Source: DAIDHZ01 sp035480255
Lineage (GTDB): Bacteria > Chlamydiota > Chlamydiia > Chlamydiales > SM23-39
DNA length: 64,000 nucleotides
NCBI GenBank assembly: GCA_964630875.1
Contig: CAZVXF010000003.1
Coordinates: 1 to 64,000, forward strand
Reading direction: 5' to 3'
Shown: one piece after another, positions 1-6,967 of the stretch
Layout of the letters: each line of letters starts with the position of its first letter
Position numbering within the stretch: the stretch's first letter is position 1
Notes under the pieces: model-generated
Database searches by the model: none
The model's input: only the letters and a program-made list of their open reading frames with translations
Told to the model about the DNA's origin: nothing
Made by a program: the position numbers and the translations under genes

Positions 1-17
1 CAAACGCAAAAAATAAA

Positions 18-143
18 GTCATAAATTTAACAAGAAAGCAGCGCAAATTTTTGTGTCTGGAGCGAGCGACCATTGCCGGTAGGCAAGGCGCGAGTGAAGA
101 CAAAAAATTTGCGGCTTCGCTGACGCTGTTAAATATGACGTTA
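18..143. repeat. long imperfect inverted repeat (hairpin or MITE-like)
   Basis: The left arm (about 18-73) and right arm (about 90-143) are imperfect reverse complements. Both outer ends read GTCATA followed by a TTTAACA block when read inward, and both arms contain CGCAAATTTTT followed by a TGTCT block. Small indels separate the matching blocks. The stretch 1-220 lies downstream of dnaB and holds no convincing gene. It could be a dispersed palindromic repeat or a large terminator-like hairpin; no transposase is nearby. Confidence 0.5.
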
Positions 144-220
144 TTTATTGGGATTGGTATAATATACACCGTTTATATAACCCTTGCAAAAAGACTTGAA
201 AATCGACTGAAACTTTTTGC

Positions 221-1657
221 TTAGGCAGGTTCAAATGCAGCAAATGCTTGTTTGTTATTTTTTGCGACATCAGCTTGCGCTTGCATCGGTGTGTAGTTCG
301 CAAATTGTGCGATTTCTTTGCGGAATGCAAGATGCACACTTCCGACTGCTCCATGACGGTTTTTTGCAACGATCACTTCGGCAAGTCCCGGTTTATCATA
401 TGGATCGTAGTATTCTCGTCGAAGCAAGAACATCACGACGTCGCTATCTTGTTCAAGAGAACCAGATTCACGAAGGTCACTCATCATTGGACGATGACCT
501 TGTCGCTCTTCAACTTTTCTGGATAATTGCGCTGCGCACAGAATTGGAATATTGAGTTCGCGAGCGAGATTTTTGAGCATTCGAGAAATTTCAGAGATCT
601 CATTTTGTCGGTTTTCTTGCGATCTATGCGTGCCTGAGCCACTCAATAACTGAAGATAATCAATCACAATAAAGCCAATATTATAGGCCTCTTTAAGACG
701 TCTAGCTCTAGCTCTTAAGTCAGTAATTTTTAAACCTGGTTGATCATCAATAATCATCGTGTGTTTTTGCATCATATTCACGGCGGCCACAACACGCTGA
801 TATTCTGATCCATTCAGAGAGCCGGTCATGATTTTTTCTGATTCCAACTCTGCTTGGGAACAGATCATACGATGCAGCAATTGAGACGCGCCCATCTCAA
901 GCGAGAAGAACGCAACTGGAATATTGTTTTTAAAACAAATATTCTCAGCAATCGATGTCATTAAAGCTGTTTTTCCCATTGCAGGGCGAGCTGCAAGAAT
1001 CATCAAATTAGATGGATTGAAACCATTTAAAAGCTTATCCAAATCGATAAAATGCGTTGGAACGCCTGTCACAGGCGGAGCATTTGGATCGCGCTCTTTA
1101 AAGGACTGTTGTCTTTCTTGAAGCTCTTTTAGATAAGGGATTTTTGATTCGGCTTTTAATCCCGAGATCAAATCGCGAATCGCAGTACCTGCAGTATGCT
1201 GATTTTCCTGCGAAATCTGAAATAATATCGACTGCGCATGATCCAAAGACTCTAATACATCAGATGGCTCTTCAAGCGCATTTTTTTCAATGGTTTGGGC
1301 CGCTTGAATCATCCTCCGAAGAATGGACTTTTCTTTCAGTAGCTCGACATATTCTTCAATAAACGCAGACGTTCCTGCATATTGAGCAAGAGCTGTCAAA
1401 TAATTAACCCCACCGACAATCTCTAGTTTGCCTTGCCTCTTCAACTCTTCTGCAATCAAATGAATATCTGCTGGCTTATCGGAAACAAACGCCAACTTCA
1501 ACACAGAAAAAATTGTCTGATGTTCGGTGTAATAAAAATCTTGGGGCTGCAATTGATCGGCGGCAATGTTGAGCGCATTCACGCTCGTCAACATACATCC
1601 GAGAACCATCATCTCCGATTCTTTAGAGTTGGGTGGTATGCGTGTCTTTTCAGCCAT
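221..1657 (-). CDS. dnaB: replicative DNA helicase DnaB
   Basis: Hexameric 5'-3' helicase that unwinds DNA at the replication fork and recruits primase. The 478-residue length is normal for the family. The N-terminal domain (about 10-110) begins with the usual PPNSKESEMMVLG-type segment. The RecA-like C-terminal domain has Walker A AARPAMGKTAL, then FFSLEM, a Walker B-type strand ending IVIDYLQLL and a late SDLRESGSLEQDSD motif. No intein is seen. It starts at ATG 1657, and tRNA-Ser lies just upstream on the same strand. Identification is firm. Confidence 0.97.
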   Translation of the reverse strand: MAEKTRIPPNSKESEMMVLGCMLTSVNALNIAADQLQPQDFYYTEHQTIFSVLKLAFVSDKPADIHLIAEELKRQGKLEIVGGVNYLTALAQYAGTSAFIEEYVELLKEKSILRRMIQAAQTIEKNALEEPSDVLESLDHAQSILFQISQENQHTAGTAIRDLISGLKAESKIPYLKELQERQQSFKERDPNAPPVTGVPTHFIDLDKLLNGFNPSNLMILAARPAMGKTALMTSIAENICFKNNIPVAFFSLEMGASQLLHRMICSQAELESEKIMTGSLNGSEYQRVVAAVNMMQKHTMIIDDQPGLKITDLRARARRLKEAYNIGFIVIDYLQLLSGSGTHRSQENRQNEISEISRMLKNLARELNIPILCAAQLSRKVEERQGHRPMMSDLRESGSLEQDSDVVMFLLRREYYDPYDKPGLAEVIVAKNRHGAVGSVHLAFRKEIAQFANYTPMQAQADVAKNNKQAFAAFEPA

Positions 1658-1698
1658 ATGGTGTTATGTATAAATTAAAATAAATTTTATGAAAAGAA

Positions 1699-1788
1699 CG
1701 GAAAGGGAGGGATTTGAACCCTCGGTACCCCTTAACAGAGTACGCGTCCTTAGCAGGGACGTGCCTTCGGCCGCTCAGCCACCTTTCC
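1699..1788 (-). tRNA. tRNA-Ser (GCT)
   Basis: The minus strand folds into a class II tRNA. The acceptor arm GGAAAGG pairs with CCTTTCC, the anticodon loop CTGCTAA gives anticodon GCT (codons AGC/AGU), a long variable arm follows, and the T-loop is GTTCAAATC. The discriminator base is G, as expected for serine. The 3' CCA is not encoded. Confidence 0.95.
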
Positions 1789-1804
1789 TAGGAGGATACA
1801 AATT

Positions 1805-3214
1805 CTATCCTGTCATTCCCTTTTGAGCAAGGGCCTTTCTAACTTCCAAGAAAATTGCTTCTAATCGACGCGTACGCTGACCTGCAAAAGCTGGATTATT
1901 CTTAATATCGAAATGCGCATCGACATACGCGAGCACCTCACGTTCATCAATTTTTCCTTGAGAAAATTGTATTAACCTATCTAGCAATGCCTTAGCAACT
2001 TTTGTTTTTACTTCTTCTGAGTTCCCCGGTTTATAGAGGTTTAATTTGTTAATCACCGGATTTAGTTCATTTCTTTCAATTCGAATGGCACCAGTCCCTG
2101 CATCTTTCATTTCTGGGAGCGCTAAAACCCCAATCTCTTGATTCTGAATCGGAGTTGTCCCCTGTTGTTGATGACGAGTTACAATGTGCATTGGAGAAAG
2201 ATATGCATCCCTTCGTTGAAGGGGTGATGCCCCAACATTTTGATCCAATCTCTGAGGATTTATCGTCGAAGTAGCCAGGTCTTGGACTTTTTTGGGTGAT
2301 GTTCCTAGCAGCTGATTGCGAGTTAGAATATGCATTGGAGAGAGGTGTTCATCTTTTTGTTTCACTGGAGAGGGTCCAACGTTTTGATGTAAATAAAAAC
2401 CTTGCATCGGAGAACAACTTTCATCGATCGGAGGGAACATTCCCATTTTTACAGGACTTGGTTCTGTCGCAACTGAACTTCGAGAGGTCTTGGGAGAATC
2501 ATCTATCTGATTTTTTGGCAATGTGATCAACCCTAAAATTTCTGAAAGAAATCCGTTTCCATTGAAGAAAGGATCTGGTGCAAAGCAACCGATCTCTTTT
2601 CCTTGTTCGAAATGAAGCTTTGCAAGTTTTGGGTTTCCCATTTTTTCGTTGATCATTCCAAGCTTCTGATGAACTTGAGCGGAATAGGGCTTTAATTCTG
2701 CTCCGAGTTTGTAAATATTGAGAGCCTTCTTAAGAAATTCAGCTGCTTGTGGGTAATAATATTTTCCTTTTGCGTCATATAAATGGGCAATTCGAACATA
2801 AGACCCTGCTAAAAGAACACTTGCCGGTTGTAGTGCATTGAGTTTACGGCTTCCTTCATGATAATGATGTAAAGCAGATTCTGGCTTTCCCTGTGCGTCA
2901 AAAATCGCTCCAGCTCCCAAATAAGCTTCAGAATGGCTTAAGTCATTTGATTTCAGTTTATCTTTTTCCGCAATCGCCGCTGTGAAATGCACCAAAGCGT
3001 CTTCCAATTCTTTCTGACTATGCAATTTTTTGCCTGATTGAACAAGCAAATCGGCTTGAAAACTTGATCTGCCTGTTGCGTTAAATAATCGGGGAGCCGG
3101 TTCTTTTGTAGCAGAGTCAAAAAGAGCACGAGAAATTCGACGTTGAGAATTTGAGGAAGGAGAAGCAAAAGATTTAGAAATACTTTGAGAAGGGCCAATC
3201 GGGGAAAGAGTCAT
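1805..3214 (-). CDS. TPR-repeat protein with SPM-type C-terminal repeats, function unknown
   Basis: 469 residues. Roughly 50-220 form helical tetratricopeptide-like repeats (alternating A/L/Y/G pattern, e.g. SEAYLGAGAIFDAQGKPESALHH cut by turns), suggesting a protein-protein interaction scaffold. About 250-350 is low-complexity and Ser-Pro-rich, with two near-identical copies of a motif QNVG-x-SP followed by LSPMHI-x-TR (near residues 277 and 323) and a weaker SPM element before them. The N-terminus (about 1-40) is Ser-rich with no signal peptide, compatible with a type III secreted protein, though that is inference. It is divergent from the polyketide synthase gene. I do not recognise a named family beyond the TPR. 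Confidence 0.75.
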   Translation of the reverse strand: MTLSPIGPSQSISKSFASPSSNSQRRISRALFDSATKEPAPRLFNATGRSSFQADLLVQSGKKLHSQKELEDALVHFTAAIAEKDKLKSNDLSHSEAYLGAGAIFDAQGKPESALHHYHEGSRKLNALQPASVLLAGSYVRIAHLYDAKGKYYYPQAAEFLKKALNIYKLGAELKPYSAQVHQKLGMINEKMGNPKLAKLHFEQGKEIGCFAPDPFFNGNGFLSEILGLITLPKNQIDDSPKTSRSSVATEPSPVKMGMFPPIDESCSPMQGFYLHQNVGPSPVKQKDEHLSPMHILTRNQLLGTSPKKVQDLATSTINPQRLDQNVGASPLQRRDAYLSPMHIVTRHQQQGTTPIQNQEIGVLALPEMKDAGTGAIRIERNELNPVINKLNLYKPGNSEEVKTKVAKALLDRLIQFSQGKIDEREVLAYVDAHFDIKNNPAFAGQRTRRLEAIFLEVRKALAQKGMTG

Positions 3215-3306
3215 TTTTTACCTATTATTTATTGAAAACGCCAAAATTTTTAAGCGAACGGAAGATTAAATGTCAAAAAAATTATATTGAGTCATTTTCA
3301 ATTTCA

Positions 3307-4410
3307 ATGTATGCCTGTTGCATGCAATTTGGACGTTTTCATCATATTCGCCCCTCTTTTGAGACGACTCAAGAGGAAACTTTGGAATGGTTAGTCCAAG
3401 CACACACAAAAGCTGAAAACGGCGCCAAACATTTTCAGGAAGAAATTCAAGAAAAATTCAGTCGTGTCGGTTGTAAACCGCATCATATTGCGAAAAGAGG
3501 CCATGTACTCAATGACTTTAAACATCTTGATTGGGAACAAATGGAAGTCTATCGACTCCATGAAGAACGAAGTGGAAAAAATTTGAGCCAACGAACAAAA
3601 GTGTTCGAAAAGAATGTGGACGATATTTTTGAACAATATTATCCAGAAGGATCAACACCACCAGACGATCTGATCCATGTAAGCTGTACTGGATATATTT
3701 CACCAAGCGGCGCACAAAGTATTGTATCAAAAAGAAATTGGGGGGCGACTACGACAGTCACCCATGCGTACCATATGGGTTGTTATGGCTCACTTCCAGC
3801 TTTGCGCATGGGAAGAGGATTTCTTCAGACAAACAAGCGAGTCGATATTGTCCATACAGAAATTTGCTGCCTTCACACAAACCCATCATTGCATGCGCTT
3901 GATCAACTCGTTTCACAAAGCCTTTTTGCTGATGGTTTTATCAAATATTCAATTGAAAATTCATTTGAGGAAGATCATTTCAAAGTGATCAATATTCGCG
4001 AGGAAATCATTCCAAACTCTTTAAAAGCGATGAGCTGGAATGTCGCGGATTGGGGATTTCAAATGTCTCTTGCAAAAGAAGTTCCCGTTCATATTACACG
4101 TCATCTCCCTCAATATTTAGAAAGACTGTGCCTTGGAAAAATTCAAGATGCCATTTTTGCAGTTCATCCCGGCGGGCCAAAAATCTTGCATTATGTTCAA
4201 GAGCGCTTACAGCTTTCTGACATTCAAATGAAGCATAGTTTTGGCGTATTGCATGACTTTGGCAACATGTCTTCTGCGACTCTGCCACATATTTGGGAAA
4301 GAATTCTAAGAGATGAGGAAATTCCCAATCAAACTCCCATCATTAGTTTAGCATTTGGGCCGGGACTTACGATTGCAGGATCATCCATGGTAAAAGTATG
4401 TGGATCTTAG
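3307..4410 (+). CDS. type III polyketide synthase (chalcone synthase-like)
   Basis: Iteratively condenses acyl-CoA starters with malonyl-CoA to make pyrone or resorcinol polyketides. All three catalytic residues of the family are visible: Cys159 in MGCYGSLPALR, His287 in AVHPGGPKI and Asn320 in FGNMSSA. The C-terminal FGPGLTI loop is also present. I start at ATG 3307 (367 residues) and not at the upstream TTG 3232, because the family normally begins just before a segment like FGRFHHIRP. It overlaps the next gene by 13 nt, and a methyltransferase follows. Together they look like a small biosynthetic operon making a methylated lipid or quinone-like product. The substrate is unknown. Confidence 0.92.
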   Translation: MYACCMQFGRFHHIRPSFETTQEETLEWLVQAHTKAENGAKHFQEEIQEKFSRVGCKPHHIAKRGHVLNDFKHLDWEQMEVYRLHEERSGKNLSQRTKVFEKNVDDIFEQYYPEGSTPPDDLIHVSCTGYISPSGAQSIVSKRNWGATTTVTHAYHMGCYGSLPALRMGRGFLQTNKRVDIVHTEICCLHTNPSLHALDQLVSQSLFADGFIKYSIENSFEEDHFKVINIREEIIPNSLKAMSWNVADWGFQMSLAKEVPVHITRHLPQYLERLCLGKIQDAIFAVHPGGPKILHYVQERLQLSDIQMKHSFGVLHDFGNMSSATLPHIWERILRDEEIPNQTPIISLAFGPGLTIAGSSMVKVCGS

Positions 4411-4904
4411 GCGTTCTCCCTTTCATTTTGCAAGCTCTTTGCATGGTTTTTGATGAAGGGTATTTTCACATCAAACGTGGCCTTCCAAAATGGGAACGGA
4501 TCGGTCATCCAATGGATACATGTAGCGTGCTGATTTGTATGGGATTTGTCTTATTTGTCCCTTTTTCAAAAACTTCGCTTATTGTGTATATCGTGCTGGC
4601 AAGCTTTTCAACGCTACTTGTTACAAAAGATGAATTTGTTCACAAACACCATTGCACAGCCTCAGAAAATTGGCTGCATGCGCTTTTATTCACACTGCAT
4701 CCAATTACCTTATCGTGCGCTGGGTTCATTTGGCCGGTTGTCCAACAAGTTGAAGTGGCTGCATGGATCACAAATTGGCTCAATGACGCATCATCCCTTT
4801 TATTCTTTCTCAAAATGCAATTTGCATTGATGCTAGGCTTTCTTTTTTATCAGATCATTTTTTGGAATTTTGTATGGAAAGACAAACCTGTTCTCAAACA
4901 ATAA
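4398..4904 (+). CDS. integral membrane protein of polyketide cluster
   Basis: 168 residues with about four to five hydrophobic helices and no signal peptide. A cytosolic or interfacial stretch carries many conserved-looking polar residues: FDEGYFHIKRGLP near the start and DEFVHKHHC followed by ENWLHALLF and HP in the middle. The clustered Asp/Glu/His residues could bind metal, as in membrane hydroxylases, but this is only a guess. It overlaps both flanking genes (13 nt upstream, 31 nt downstream), so it is translationally coupled and probably works on the polyketide product. Confidence 0.7.
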   Translation: MWILGVLPFILQALCMVFDEGYFHIKRGLPKWERIGHPMDTCSVLICMGFVLFVPFSKTSLIVYIVLASFSTLLVTKDEFVHKHHCTASENWLHALLFTLHPITLSCAGFIWPVVQQVEVAAWITNWLNDASSLLFFLKMQFALMLGFLFYQIIFWNFVWKDKPVLKQ

Positions 4905-5626
4905 ATAATGCCTTTTATGAGGATCTTTCAGAAGGTTGGTATACAGACACAAATCATCCAATCGCCCTTCTACGAGCAGAAAACGCCGTCCGCGTTCCTT
5001 GGATTATTCGCGAGATTGGAGAACATAAGTCAGTATTGGACATTGGTTGCGGTGCAGGCTTTTTGACCAATGCTCTGGCTTTAAAAGGCCACACAGTCAC
5101 CGGAATCGATATCTCTCAATCCAGTATCGACATTGCCCAAAAATATGACACAACAAAATCAGTGATATATCGAAAAGCTGATGCCTATAGCCTTCCTTTT
5201 TCAGATCAATCATTTGATGTAGTTTGCGCAATGGATATCCTTGAGCATGTTGAAACGCCGCAACGCCTCATTTCAGAAGCTGCTCGAGTGCTGAAGCCCA
5301 ATGGCCTTTTCTTTTTTCACACCTTTAATCGAAATCTTTTAAGCTACCTTCTGATTATTAAAGGAGTCGAATGGTTTGTTCCAAATACACCTAAAAATAT
5401 GCATGTATATTCTCTTTTCATCAAACCAAAGCAATTGTCACAACTTTGCTTAAGAAGTGGTTTAACACCCATAAAATTTCATGGATTTCGACCCAAATTC
5501 TCAAAAGAGGTTTGGAAAATGTTCTTTACACACAAAATCCCAGACAATTTCTCATTCACTTTTTCAAAAAGCTTAAAAACTGGCTATTGTGGGTACGCTA
5601 TCAAAAAGACGCTCTTTCAGACCTGA
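4874..5626 (+). CDS. SAM-dependent methyltransferase (UbiG/UbiE-like)
   Basis: 250 residues from ATG 4874; the longer reading would use TTG 4862. The Rossmann-fold SAM site is VLDIGCGAGFLT, followed by ITGIDIS-type strand 2 and an acidic VVCAMDILEHVE motif, then ARVLKPNGLFFFHT. This is the pattern of class I O/C-methyltransferases acting on quinone precursors. Position after the type III PKS and a membrane protein suggests it methylates the polyketide. Its 3' end overlaps the convergent recD by 54 nt. Confidence 0.85.
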   Translation: MERQTCSQTINNAFYEDLSEGWYTDTNHPIALLRAENAVRVPWIIREIGEHKSVLDIGCGAGFLTNALALKGHTVTGIDISQSSIDIAQKYDTTKSVIYRKADAYSLPFSDQSFDVVCAMDILEHVETPQRLISEAARVLKPNGLFFFHTFNRNLLSYLLIIKGVEWFVPNTPKNMHVYSLFIKPKQLSQLCLRSGLTPIKFHGFRPKFSKEVWKMFFTHKIPDNFSFTFSKSLKTGYCGYAIKKTLFQT

Positions 5627-6967
5627 GAGGCGAAAACTTTTCTTAGATAACATTTGGCAAAAGATCTCTTTTTTACCGATGATTTCCCACCGTTTTTTGG
5701 CACGAGTTGCGGCTGTATAAAGCGCTTCTTTGCCAAACGTTTCACTTCCTTCAGGAAATAGCGCAATCACTTCGTCGTATTCACTACCTTGACTTTTGTG
5801 AATAGAAATGACGAATGCAAGCTCAAAAGGAGGAATATTTTTTAATTCTCCAATCTCTGGGAAATAGGCTGTTCCGGAAGTTAAATTAATCTTTTTATCT
5901 TTTTGTCCAATTAAAAAACCAGTAGAGCCGTTATAGAGATTCAAAGAGGGTAGATTCGCGCTCACAATAATCGGAATTGTCCACCACCAACTGTCTGGGC
6001 ATTGTTGATCCATTTTTTCTAAGATTTTCCGATTCAATGCTTCAAGACCATACGGACCTTGTCGCAAAGCGTTTAAACAAGCTAAATGCATCTTCGGAGG
6101 GTCGATTTTTTGAGGAGAAATGACCGGTTTTATGCGATCATATATCAAATCAAAGTCCTCGGATCGTTGAACCGTCGCAAAAAACTTCTCTTCATCCCCG
6201 CTTAAGATGGCTTGTGCGGCTTGTTGTAGGTGCGCATCTTCTGTGCGCATACATGTCTTTAAGTGAATCCCAAACAGTTCGCTCAAAGAAGAAAAAACAC
6301 TCCCTGCATCAATTGGAGGAAGCTGATTTGGGTCTCCCATGAGAATGAGCCTAGTTTGATCTCCAACCGCTTCTAAAAGATGAGCAAATAAAGTCACATC
6401 GATCATGGATGCTTCATCTACAATCACAAGATCGGCATCAATTCTTCTTTTCGAAAACAGGCGCGTTTCGCATGGTTTCAAACGCAAAAGTCGATGAAGA
6501 GTCATCGCTTCACAATGGCTTCCAATTTTAGATTGGAGATGTATTGCAGCTTTTCCGGTCGGTGCAGAAACAATCACTTTTCCAGAGGTGAAATGTTTGA
6601 CAAAGCAAGCCGCCGTATGTGTTTTTCCAGTCCCTGGACCGCCGCAAAGAATCGAAAAAGCATGTTTGTACAAATGACTCGCCACTTCCCTTTGCTCGAT
6701 CGACAGCTTCTCATCTTTTTCGATCCTATCTAAAACTTCGCCTGAGATCTCGACTTGTATCTTTTGCAAACGCTTGACATGTTCGACAATATGCGTTTCA
6801 TACACCCAATCTTTTTGAAGATAATAGCGATCTTGATCTTTCACAATACCTTCGGCAATCGAAGGTCCATTTGGAATTTTTAGGCAAAGATTGCCCTCCC
6901 TTGCACTTTGTAAAATGGATGAGAGATGCTCATTGCCTTTTGCAAAAAATTTATTCAATGAAGACAT
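5573..6967 (-). CDS. recD: exodeoxyribonuclease V alpha subunit RecD
   Basis: 5'-3' helicase subunit of RecBCD. Superfamily 1 motifs are in order: Walker A CGGPGTGKTHTAA, motif II VIVDEASMID, motif III LMGDPNQLPP, then ISIHKSQGSEYDEV and LYTAATRAKK. I start at ATG 6967 (464 residues), which overlaps the end of recB by 17 nt; the longer reading from 7075 lies inside recB. It is somewhat shorter than the E. coli protein (about 600), mainly at the N-terminus. Last gene of recC-recB-recD. Confidence 0.93.
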   Translation of the reverse strand: MSSLNKFFAKGNEHLSSILQSAREGNLCLKIPNGPSIAEGIVKDQDRYYLQKDWVYETHIVEHVKRLQKIQVEISGEVLDRIEKDEKLSIEQREVASHLYKHAFSILCGGPGTGKTHTAACFVKHFTSGKVIVSAPTGKAAIHLQSKIGSHCEAMTLHRLLRLKPCETRLFSKRRIDADLVIVDEASMIDVTLFAHLLEAVGDQTRLILMGDPNQLPPIDAGSVFSSLSELFGIHLKTCMRTEDAHLQQAAQAILSGDEEKFFATVQRSEDFDLIYDRIKPVISPQKIDPPKMHLACLNALRQGPYGLEALNRKILEKMDQQCPDSWWWTIPIIVSANLPSLNLYNGSTGFLIGQKDKKINLTSGTAYFPEIGELKNIPPFELAFVISIHKSQGSEYDEVIALFPEGSETFGKEALYTAATRAKKRWEIIGKKEIFCQMLSKKSFRLSGLKERLFDSVPTIASF

